Source: Balamuthia mandrillaris
Lineage: Eukaryota > Discosea > Longamoebia > Balamuthiidae
NCBI GenBank assembly: GCA_031835245.1
Contig: JAVKOQ010000009.1
Span: forward strand, 124,001 to 188,000
Direction: 5' to 3'
DNA length: 64,000 nucleotides
The notes beneath the pieces are model-generated. The model did no database searches and was not told where the DNA came from. It saw only the letters and a list, made by a program, of their open reading frames with translations. Positions 1-11,300 of this stretch are shown in pieces. The position numbers and the translations under genes were made by a program. Every line of letters begins with the position of its first letter. Within the stretch, counting starts at the first letter, position 1.

Positions 1-404
1 TTAATTTGTCCAGATCGAAAAGGGTGAAATTGGGGGGCATCAAAGTGGACAGTGTCCTTACCTTACAGTGTTCAGGTTGACGACGAAGAGAAGAAGAACA
101 AGACGCCATGGTTACTTAGTGGAGGAAGAAAAGAGAATGCGAACGAACAATGAACCTTAGGCTGGCTTCTTCGGTGGTGGCAACACATTCATATAAAAAA
201 GATCGGCTTTGCACTCCAAAATAACGATGTAATACCAAAGTCTTTTTGTTAAAAAGAAAGTTTAAACAAAGATAACGACATGAGAGAGATGTTACGAAAG
301 ATGAACAACAAAAACTTTGACGGTCTGGCAACGTCGTGGCAAAGTAGCATACAATAGGCACGCTACCATCACCACAACGGTCCGTCCAACCCAAACCACG
401 ACCC
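1..404. other. left edge, no gene recognised
   Basis: No coding exon or RNA gene is recognisable here. The open frames on both strands lack family motifs. The stretch lies 3' of the minus-strand repeat protein that ends at 405 and may hold its 3' UTR. Confidence 0.4.
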
Positions 405-1577
405 TTACTTGTTTTCCTGAACCCACTGGTACACTTCGTCGCTTCCGCAGCAAAGGGTATCGGGGTTCCATGGACAGCCATGCGCCCTCAACCACTTCAA
501 CACCTCCAATTGGCCCGCCAAAGCGGCCCTCTCGCAGGTGCTCTCGTCCCAAGGGCACCCGTTCTCATGCGCCCATTTCAGCACCTTTAGGTTACCTTGC
601 TCAGCAGCGCCACTGCAGGTCTGCTCGTCCCAAGGACAGCCGTTCTCCCTTGCCCACTGCAGCAGTTCCAAATGGCCGTTCTCAGCGGCAGCAGCGCATG
701 TCCACGAGTCCCAAGGGCAGCCTTGTTCTCTCAGCCACTTCAAGGTCTCCACGTGGCCAGACCTGGCCCCGTGGGTACAAATATCGAGCGAGTCCCAAGG
801 GCAACCGTTCTCTCTTGCCCATTTCAACACCTCCAACTGTCCGTTGGACGCCGCCATCTTGCAGGTGACGTTGTTCCAAGCGCATTTGTTGTTTCGTGCC
901 CACCGAAGCACTTCCAAGTGGCCGTTGCGGGCTGCGTTGTGGCAAGTCCACTGGTCCCAAGGACAGCCTCTCTCCCTGGCCCACTGCAGCACTTCCAAAT
1001 GGCCGTTCTCAGCAGCGTAGGCGCAAGTCCTTTCCGTCCAGTTGCATCCCTGTTGCAAACGTGCCCATTGGACCACATGCAAATGGCCATGGAAGGCAGC
1101 AAAGTCCATCACAAAGTACAAGAAGGCTATCTTCCAATCCGGTCTTTGTCGCATCCACTTCAGCCCTTCCAGATGGCCTTGCTTTGCCAGCACGGTGGCC
1201 ACCTGCCGCTCCTGCCAAGGACAGCCGTACTCCACGGCCCACTTGAGGACCAACAGATGACCGCCCTCGGCAGCCGCCAAGGCGGTCTGGCGATCCCAAT
1301 GACAAGCCTGTTCCAGGCGGAGCCACTGCAGCACGTCCAGCTGGCCCTGCCCGGCGGCTGCCGCGCAGGTTTCATGGTTGGGCACCAAGCCGTTGCCCAC
1401 CGCCCACTGCAGCAACGCCAGCCGGCCGCACAGGTACTTGACGGAGAGGCGGTTGCGCAGGTGGACCGGGGAACAGCGGTACCAGCGGTTGCAGGTCCGG
1501 GCCGCCACGCCCACCGCGTGCTTGGGTAGCTGCGCCATGATGAGCGCCACCAGCTCTTCTGGCAAGTCGTCCTCCAT
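405..1577 (-). CDS. F-box-like protein with CPW ankyrin-like repeats
   Basis: Single-exon ORF of about 390 aa. The start at 1577 is preferred because the protein then begins MEDDLPEELVALIMAQLP, the usual beginning of an F-box-like helix pair; an in-frame ATG at 1658 would add 27 Lys/Glu-rich residues. The rest is a run of about ten repeats of roughly 26 residues with the core GHLEVLQWARENGCPWD, each ending in a conserved Cys and Ala-Ala. This ankyrin-related repeat type is abundant in protist and giant-virus genomes. Seen: the repeats and the N-terminal helix motif. Inferred: a substrate adaptor of an SCF-type ubiquitin ligase, with the repeats binding the target. It is intron-free, unlike most neighbours. 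I find no evidence that it is viral. Confidence 0.75.
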   Translation of the reverse strand: MEDDLPEELVALIMAQLPKHAVGVAARTCNRWYRCSPVHLRNRLSVKYLCGRLALLQWAVGNGLVPNHETCAAAAGQGQLDVLQWLRLEQACHWDRQTALAAAEGGHLLVLKWAVEYGCPWQERQVATVLAKQGHLEGLKWMRQRPDWKIAFLYFVMDFAAFHGHLHVVQWARLQQGCNWTERTCAYAAENGHLEVLQWARERGCPWDQWTCHNAARNGHLEVLRWARNNKCAWNNVTCKMAASNGQLEVLKWARENGCPWDSLDICTHGARSGHVETLKWLREQGCPWDSWTCAAAAENGHLELLQWARENGCPWDEQTCSGAAEQGNLKVLKWAHENGCPWDESTCERAALAGQLEVLKWLRAHGCPWNPDTLCCGSDEVYQWVQENK

Positions 1578-1659
1578 TTCTTTTTCTTCGCTCTCTCTCT
1601 TGTTAGCGTTACTGTGCTTTCCTTTCTTTCTTTCTTTGTGTGGTGGTGAAAAGAACAAA

Positions 1660-2035
1660 TGGAGCGTAACACGACTTGGCAGGTTTAAAATAGCTGGTTT
1701 TTGGTAAGATTTTCCCCGCCGCGAAGACCACCTTAAGACCCAACAGCCTCCTTAAAGGTGAAACACCCGCCAAGCGTGGCGTGAATAAGCGAAAGGTTGT
1801 GTGTTTTCTCTGGAAATGCCACGAGTTTGCTGAAAATGGACCAAATAAGGGAGGTATCCTTAGCACGAGGTAACGGATTCATTTAGTTCACGATGGGCCC
1901 TTTTTTGGTTGCCGACCTGGGTGCTAGGATATGATCTCTATTTTTGTCCTCTCCAAGGCAACCGGAGAAATGTAATAGCTTTCTTGGAAGGAAACAGATC
2001 GAGAATGAAACCACATTTCTCTATCCTGTTTCACT
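1660..2035. other. intergenic, between repeat protein and Rab-like gene
   Basis: Holds the promoter side of the minus-strand repeat protein and the 3' flank of the Rab-like gene, which is also on the minus strand. No further gene, RNA or repeat was recognised. Confidence 0.4.
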
Positions 2036-2255
2036 TTAAAAAAAGAAGAATTTCTTGGTTTTTTTCTTTCGCGGTAAGGACAGACGGAGGCCCGTGTTGG
2101 CAGGTTCTTGGGGGTCGTAGGCCAACGCATCGGCCACCAGCTCCCTGCAAAACTGCTCCAATGTCTCTCTTGCGTTCGTGTTTTCCTTTGCGCTCGTCTC
2201 CGCAAAGTCCATTCCGCATTCATCGGCCAACTCCTTATGTCCCAAAACCATTAAC

Positions 2256-2303
<48 letters not shown>

Positions 2304-5300
2304 AGAAAGAGAATAAATAAGGAACGTCATGGATCAAACAGGTGGGACGACAGAACAAACCCTTGCTTCCTCAGATGTCAGCGCATGGAAATCTGGTGGT
2401 ACGTCCACCTTGGTGGCCACCATTATTTTGGGTACCCCATCTAGCGCGTAACGCTCCACTTCAACATTCCAGTTTCTGAACCAATAGCGCAGGGTAAATC
2501 CAAAAGGAAGAAGGAACAGAAGAAGAGGAAGAAGAGAATAAACAAGAAGAACAAGAGGGGCAAGAAACGAGAACAAGGAGAAAGCTTTGAACAAAGCACA
2601 AGAAGTAGCACGTACCTGACATTTTCAAAGCTTACACGATCAGTTACGTCGTAACACAATAACACACCACAAGTTCCACGGTAGATATAACGGTTATGAT
2701 TGTCGCCATAGAATCTTGGGTTCAGGTATGGTTCCCACTGTCATAAAGAGCAGGTGAGCAGAGAGCAGGTACATAATTTAGAAAGCAGAAGAGAGAGAAC
2801 CATTTGCACTTTGACTTTGTAGCTATCCAAATCAAGTGTACCCATTTTCTAAAGGTAATGATAAAGAATAGAGAAGTTAACAAAACCTTGTGACCTGTTC
2901 TTAAGACCGTCCACTACGCCGTACAGTACACAATACGGTTGCAGAATGACTTAGCGTGTTTTTTGTCCTGCTAAATTGTCCACTATCGCACCTAATTTAG
3001 CAGACAGAGGGCCGGTAGTGGACGGCGAGAGTGTCCGTTGGTTGTAGACAAAAAGTAGCCTTCATCCGGCACTCGCGGTCATATGCCGCCAGAGCATGCG
3101 CTTGAGAGTGCCGTTAAAGCGCTCAACAACGGCTTGTGAGTTTGGTTTGTATGGCTTTGATGTAATGTGTGCAATCCCATTCTCTTCCATGAGCAGATGA
3201 TTGACGAACTCTGCGCCGTTATCTGTTTGCAGGATCTTAGGCTGCTGTTCCGCCAATAATGGCCGCAAGTGTCGGGCCACATTCGCCGCAGTCTTCTTGG
3301 TGATTGGGAACGCCCACGCATACTTGGTGAACACATCGATAGCCGTAAGTATGAAATTGTACCGGTCGTTAAACCCGCGCAGTGCACTGACATCCACGAG
3401 ATCCGCTTGCAGGCGTTCGTGCGGCGCCTTCGCCCGAATAGGTTGTTTCACTGCAATCTTACGAATCGGCTGATGTAATTGGTTAGTATGATTCCGCCGC
3501 AGGTATGCCGCAACATCCCGCCGAGATATGCCGATGAATAACTCCACAGCGCGTTTATATAACTTATCCCGGCCGTATGCCATTGTCGCCGGGCTTGCCA
3601 TCAGTTCGCCGAGCACACGATCGATAGCGCCGGCGGGTACTACAATCCGGCCATCATACTTCGCCACAATGGTGTCTTCTGTTCCTTCTTGTAGCCGGAA
3701 GTGCCGCCACTTATCGGCAAAACCCCGCTGTTCTTTCGGCAGGAGATCCGGCAAAGTATTTGTTTGTAAGTATTCCAGCCCGGCATCATATGCTTCATCT
3801 GTGAATTTGTACTGAGAGTAGTCTTTCATTCTCACAGTATACTATACTAAGGCCGACATAAAACGATTACACGTTATCGGTTGACAGACAATATCGGCCA
3901 GTGGATATAAGAATTTCAATGTAGCCTTCGTCAGAATAGATTATATGACCATAGATTGACGAAGGCTACATATTTCGGGGAAGGTAGATAAACTTAGTAA
4001 ATTGTTATTATTACCTCTTCTTCTGTGCTTTGCCGCAAGAAGGCTACTCTCTGGCCAAAAAAATATTTACATTGATGTATGCTTACTACCGCCGCCAGAT
4101 TTACATCATTCGCAGTCCCTTACCGGACTGTTTCTTCTTCATTGAGGCGCCTAGAAAGCTATCAAACTGTGCGCGACTCTTTGGTGTTGGCTTCTTTGTT
4201 GCTTTGGCACTTGGCTTACTCTTTGCCGGCTTCTTCTTACCGGACCCGATCATTCGCATACCACTGCCAGACTTCACAGTGCTACGCACGTTGGCTCCGC
4301 CAACCCCCAACAACTCGCGCACTTTGCCTTTCGCAGTGGACTTCGCACTATCAGCTAGTTGTTCGATCTTGCCGGTTGCAATAGGTTTGATAACGCCTAA
4401 CAATTCCTTTCCCAAAGTACCAACTAATCCTTTAGGATTCAGCGCATTCTTGCCTTTTCTTATTAACTTCTTCAGGAAGCCCCCGCGCTGTAAGTGCGCC
4501 GGACCATACCTGTGTAGGTTTCTACGGTCTATCAACATTGTTTTCGCCGGTTTCACTAAGTATTATACTACAGGCGACATAAAAACAGATCATGTAAAAT
4601 AATCCCGCACAATAGCTTCATTGGCCGCTGTTGGCTCCTGATCGAACACAGTGATGATATCTGCCGGCGATCTACCGGCGTCTCTTTGCTGAATGTAGAG
4701 GACACAGTAATAGCCGCAGAGAACTGTTTTGTCCGTTTGTGTCTGTGTTGAAGGATACAATATTGTGCGCTTGGGTGCAATCCGCCGCAGAAATCGTTCG
4801 AGTTCTGGTGGTGGCACTACTCCGTATGAATCATAGTACTCAACGAATGGGCTGCTCTTCTCGCAATATACAGCGACCCAATGCGAACCCGGTTGCGAGC
4901 GTTTGTCATAGTTGAAGATAAAACTCGCCGGTAAGTTGATTTCTTTTGTCTTCACCTTCTTGGCTTCATCACGGGCAAACACGCCGGCAAATGAAGGCGA
5001 ATCAACCAACATTTCTGTCAACTCAAAGTTGCTCAGAGCGTGGAACCTTTTTTTTTACTGCATTTGCCGCATCCACCGGCTTGCGAGCCCATTGTGTATC
5101 CTAGACGTAATCCTCTGCCTTTCCTTGGCTTTATCTTTCTTCTCACATTACCCTTGCCCGCATTTCCAGTCCCTTTGGGACGTCGAGCACCCGACCCAAA
5201 CAGTTTACCCAATGCGCCGGTTGCCGTATCAATGCCTTTATCAATTAATTTATCAGCAACACCCGCGAGAATCTATTAAAGGCCACTAATACTGGTAAGA

Positions 5301-8300
5301 ACCCACCAACTTGTGGCCGCATCTTGGTCAACTGTGTTTTGCTAAGCCGCAATACTAATCCCCGGTTATCTTTCGCCGCACGCTTTAGCTTCTTCGCCTG
5401 TGTTTTCGTAAGCAGCAGGGCGGCATTAGGTTCAGCTTTCAGTTGTTTTCTTGTGAGTCGAATGTTGGCGCCATGTTGCGCCTTGATAGCCCTCCCTGTG
5501 GGCTTCTGTTGTTGTTCGCTGAGGAAAATCGGTATGTTGTTGTAGTTCGCAGACATTGTTGTTGTATGCGTTGAGAATACACAGTATACTATACCCGACA
5601 AAAAAAATATTGGATTGTGATATTTAGCGGCGATCACAGAGGATTTGCAGACGCTCTCCATCCCCTTTATAATCGAGCTCAGCCTCCGCCTCAACAACTG
5701 CTAACACGACATAGGAAGTAGGTAAAGCATGCGTGCCAATAGTGGCGCCTGGTGTGAACTCAAGGACCATATCCGCAGCAGTTTCATATGAGAATGCGGC
5801 ACGGTCTCCCTTGCTGTATCCGCAATCGAATACAAAGATAGGGTATATGTTTTTGAAGTCTTCATAGGTGACGATACTACCAGACTCCGTATCATTACAA
5901 TGTCTTCCAGCTTGCAAGAAAGATCTGTACAATCGGATATAGTTTTCGTTAGAAGCATGGAAGAAAGGTGCGTACTCAGTCTTGGGCACAGGTTTGCCGT
6001 TAACCATCAGCCGCATATTCTGCATATTCAGAGTATCATATACTGCCTTGTTGATGTTCTGCACGGCTTGCCTAGTGCCGGACAACCGTGCGTTATCTTG
6101 GAACACGACATAAACGCGCTTTGGCTTACGAAGATTGCTACTAAGCAGGAATCTTTGCCGGCCAGAACCACTCATAGGTGAGCTCTGGATAACAAACAGG
6201 TCATTGTAGACGACAGTCTTAGTGGCACCCGCTGCGAGCTGTTTATCCAGCATAGTTTGTACAGAGAGAGAAGCCTGCAATTGAGGAATCCATAAGTTCA
6301 GTTCATCAACTTTGATACGCAAATCATCAATAGTTGCTGTGCCGTGCCTGTTGTTCCTTGGATAGCCAAATTATGTCTGTTGAGAACCAAAGCCAAAGTA
6401 TGACTAGTGCCGCGCCAGACAGATTTGTGATGATACCAGAAGCGGCAAACATCAGCAATAGGTAAGAGTAGAGTGTGAGTAGCACTTGCAAGGTTTTTAT
6501 CGGCCCTGATCTTAAATGATTCAGAATACTTTGAATTTCTTTCAGTTAGCTCTGTGCCGTTATCATTGAACTCCTTTATTTCTACATCAGCACCAGTATA
6601 TGCCTCACGATAGAAACCAGTTCGGGAGCCTAGAGACCGGAGATTGTCTTCACTCCAACAGACCAGATTCATAACATTTGCGGCCACACCAACGGATGTC
6701 ACGTCGCTAACTGTTTTGTTATCAATACTCCATTTGACACGCTCGAAGAGATGCCAGCCGCCGTTAGTAAGAGCCGCCACATGACCAGCAGTCGCAACGC
6801 CGGCGGTTGTGGTAAGTGCAGTGCCATTGGATTGAGTTATGCTACATTTCACTTCCAAATATGCCTCGTTAATCAGCAGCCATGAGGACTTATCGTTCAC
6901 ACGAATAAGGATCTCACTGGTTGGCACGCCGGTGGAAGTGCCACTAGTGGTATAAGGATATCTGACGTCTTCACGATAGGTGGTAGTCTCATCAACGACA
7001 TCGCTGCTGAAGAGATCCCACTCTTGGGTCATTCTCGGGTCGAGTTGTTTCACGGACATTGTTTACTTTACTGAATGCAGGTACTATACTAAAGCAGCCA
7101 ACAAAGAAAAAAATCGTAATATTTACAGGTAGGCTTACCCAACTCACCCAAGCGGGCAACAATGCTGCGGGTGGCAGTGTTAATATCTTCTTCTGTTATA
7201 TCCGCGTGGCTTGTCTTACCGGCTTCAACCATCCGCAGGTAGACTTGATAGCCAACGTTAAGTATTTCACAAAATCACGCTTGGCTTCACGCCGAGGGCA
7301 TTCAAGATATATGCTTGTTTGCTGCCGGCTTCATCAAACACATGCTTCTTTTTATGCGGCTTCTGGATATGGTTGGAGAACATAATCGTTTTGAGTTGCC
7401 ACACAGTAAGGTTTAATTTCTCACATATTTCATTATTGCAAAGGTTCTGCCGGCATAATTCCCGGACTTGATCAATAATTTCCGTCATCTTTGCTCTGAA
7501 CTAATACACACTATACCAGACATAAAAAAATCAATAAATAAATAATTATTGAAAGCCCGCGCCATATACCACATAGTCTATCTTTGCGGCTAAGTCTGTT
7601 GCAAGTTTAGCAAGGCCTCGGATACGCGGGTGGCCCTTCAATAGTTGTCCTGCGTCCTGAATAATGAAGTTCTTTAACTCTGCTGTTAGCATTCCGTTGG
7701 CCGCAAGTATGTCATGTATGAACAGTTGGCAATTGTATCTAGTGGCACTATACAGCCACATCCGGCGTTCTCCCACGGCTTTCAAAGTGCGGGTAAGCAT
7801 TGCGGCAAGCGTTGGCCGGCCTCTCACATTAACCTGCATTGCGCCGCCATTATGCGGGTGTAGGTCTGCTTCACTGGCCAGCCGAGCGCTTACCACTTGA
7901 TTCTTCTCAAGCCGGATAACTTCGCCGGTTTGGAGCCGAAGAACAAGATACAAATGATATAGATTATCGTAATTCAACTTGCGCTGCATTCGGGATAAGT
8001 CTCCTAGTGTTAGGATATTGCCAAGAGTAGTTATTGCTTGTTGGATTGGGCTTCGCACAACGTACATTGAAGTAATCACCGTGTTTCCTTTGGGTTCCAC
8101 AAGCCGGCGGGTTGCCGGTGGAGCATTCAACCTGAGGCCGAACATCTGCCGCAGTGTTGTCTTCACTGCATTGTAATTATCAACGAGACCTTCGCCTTCC
8201 TGTAGGTTAGTTGGATGATTTAGTAGTAGCGATTGCTTGGAATTACTCGCTTTTTTTTTAACCTGCCACCACGCACAGATAGGAACTTCGACTTCCTTGC

Positions 8301-11300
8301 GCCACAGCTTCCGCACTTTGTTAACTGATATCGCCGGCCGTTTGCCGCTACTTTCACAATTGGTTTGCCGGAGTCGGCCGTCTTTCGTTTACAACGGGGA
8401 CAGTACGTAGTCATTGTTGTTCACTTTTTCTTTGTCTGGTATACTATAGGAGTGAGAAAACCAACGAACGAAAAATAAATGACTGATTACAACATTGGGC
8501 AATGGCATATTGTTATCAACACTAATAAGAAGGTTGAGAACACGCCAGAGAGCCGCCGGCTTGTGCGGAAGTTTACGCGGGTTATACAGGATGTGTTCTC
8601 GGAGGAGAACGCAGATGATATGCTTAGAATATTCCAACGCGGGAAGAACCGTGATCCAATCTATTCAATCCAACTAACTTCATCAATTGAGTGGAAATCA
8701 GGCCGGCAAAAGCGGCTGCATGCGCATATTCTTATTTTCATTACGTTTGCCAAAGACAGAAGCTGCGGTTGACATATGACCGGCTGCGGGGATCTGTGGA
8801 AGAAGCATTAGGTATACCGATACATTTCAATGCTAAGTTCTTGGATAAGAAACAAACATTAGAGCAAATGCAGCAGAACCAAATCAACTATGTCCTCAAA
8901 GAATACTTAGGCATAGATAGGAAGAAGAAAGAAGAAGGAGAATAATCGAATATTTTTTTGCCAAGATTTATTTGGCGGCTTAAGTATAGTTGGAGTGAAT
9001 GGAGTTCTCGGATGAACAAGTGAGGAAGCTCTTGCAACATATGTTGGATTCCTGGGGTAAACCAGCGAAAGAGGTAAGTGAAGAAGTTGTTGTTGAACCA
9101 GAACCTATTGCGGAACCATTGCCGGCGGTAAAGAAAGCAGTGCGAAAGACAACAGCCGGCAAGAAGGCGCCGGCAAAGAAGAAGGCTCCGGCGAAGAAGG
9201 CGCCGGTTAGGAAAGCCGCAAGTAAGCGAGCTCCGGCGAAGAAGAGTGGTGCTGCGGCGAAAAAAGAGAAGCCAGTAAGTAGACCGCGAGCCGGCGAGTT
9301 ATCCAAGTATGTCTTCCAACATTATGCGGAGGAGTTTGATAGTGATGACGACAATGTAGCCGAGGATGAGAGCGGTGAGGAGGCCGAAGAGTAAGAGGTA
9401 TGTTATTTTTTTGTGCCGGCTGAGAGTAGCCTTTGTTCGGCAAAGCAAGGAGAATAAGAGATAATAACTGTTTATGACTTCTACCGGCCTTCTTCGGTTA
9501 GATGTAGCTTTCGCCAATCTATGGTTATATAATCTGTTCTGACGAAGGCTACATTGAAATTCTTATATCCACTCGCCATATGGCGAAGGCTACATTTATT
9601 GAAAAAAAGATAACCACCCACCATTTATTGAAAAAGTTATGCCCACTACAATAGAAAGCTACAATCACCTATTTGTTCACTGTACCAGCTAAGCTAGTAT
9701 TTGTAGCTTCCGTCGCTGAAGAACATCTTGTCGACTAATTCTTGTTGCAAACCATGGCGTTCCATAGCTCGCCTTCTCACCATCATAGGGTCTTCAGGAC
9801 GAGTCCCCGGCGCCGCTTCTTCCCTCGTAATCTGAGGCGAACTCGGCGGCGAGTGTACTGAGATAGCATCCAACCCGGCGGTAAGAGACTGCATCGGGCT
9901 TGCAGGTTGTGCCGGCCTACCTTCTGGTTCTTCGCCTTCTTCTTCCTCTTCTTCGTGCTTTACTTTCTCTCGTTGAGAAACCAGCGGAGGAACGCTTTCG
10001 TCATCCGGGAGAGGCGCCGCGTCTGGTTCGCCCTCGAAAGCAAACTTAGTGAAGTTATCGGCTTGCGATTCGCTCTCCTCTTCATCGGCTTCTTGCGCCA
10101 CTTGCTCTTCCTTCGTGCGGTCCTCTTCATCTTGTTGCAGGAGATTAACGCCTTTGATCGTCGGGTGAGCGCCGCTCTTCAGGTTCTTATCAAACTCCTT
10201 CCATTGCTCGTGGTTCATCTCTTGGTGTACCATCGCCACAGTCGGTTGCAGGCTAACGTTAGCTAAGCGGATCCTCTTCTTTTCTTTGCCAATGCGCTTC
10301 CAAAAGCTTGCATGCTCCGGGTCTCTGCTAACATAGTCTCGGAACTTGCTGGCATACTTTGTCGTGTAAGTACACCAACTGCACGGCATATAGATGATCG
10401 CTGGGTAGCGCCTAAGATCATTGTAGTAGCTAACATATCGGCGGACCATAGAATGTGAAACTATCGGCGTAGGGCCGCCGCTGAGGAAGATAGCCAGGCT
10501 CCTAGCGCGGGCTGGATCAGTCGTCCTAAGCTTGGCCACTAGCGCCACGTAATACCCAACTTTCGAGGCATAGGACTACTAGACTCCTTGGCAGCAAAAA
10601 CAACAATATTAATCGTGTTGGCCAGAGTTTGCGAATCATTCCTCACCATAGCTAACTTCTTGAAATCCGCCATAATCGCCTCGTCGCTACCCGGATCATC
10701 CTCGAGGGCCGGCGGTACAACGTCCAAATAAGTGATGTCCCCGGCTGCCATTGTACGTTCGACATACTTGTACTGCTCGTTGTACCAGCGCATGAAGTCG
10801 TGGTCGTCGTCGGACATAGCAGCGTGAGAACGTTTCTTCTTGGGCTTTGGCTTGTCTTTCTCACAGGCCTGTTCGATGAGCTCAGGCGTCAATAGGTTCA
10901 GCATATTGTCAATACCGTCGGTGCCGAGGAGTTCGCAAAGCACGCTAAATTCTGCGTCGTTTAACTTGCGGAGCATCTTGAAGATCTCAGCGGCGTTTGC
11001 CTTCTTTCGGCCGACCTGTCGTCCTTCCATATTGTGTGTTGGTTTGGGCTGCGAAAATTCTCCTGTCACAAAAAAGCCACGTGATAAATTTTGGCGACAT
11101 GGGAAACCTCCATTTTTTAGGACTCCTCATAGTTATATATAATTCTTGTCAGGAAAGACAGGACGACGGTCAAAATGGCAGAGGAAACCTGTGCTCCAGC
11201 AAGTGGGCAAACAGCTCATGAAAAGGCGGCTCACATAGCAGGGGCTTACAACACAAAGATAGCAGAGGTTCACACAACCACTTCACTAAAGGTTGCGGAG

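Noticed and set aside
317-1529. Long plus-strand frames opposite the CPW-repeat gene
   Set aside because: They are antisense shadows of a repetitive GC-rich coding sequence. They have no motif, and the minus-strand repeats explain the openness.
3062-3829. Integrase taken as an LTR-retrotransposon remnant
   Set aside because: No reverse transcriptase, RNase H or gag is present. The promoter motif is shared with the capsid-module genes, and the adjacent capsid and protease genes point to a polinton-type element.
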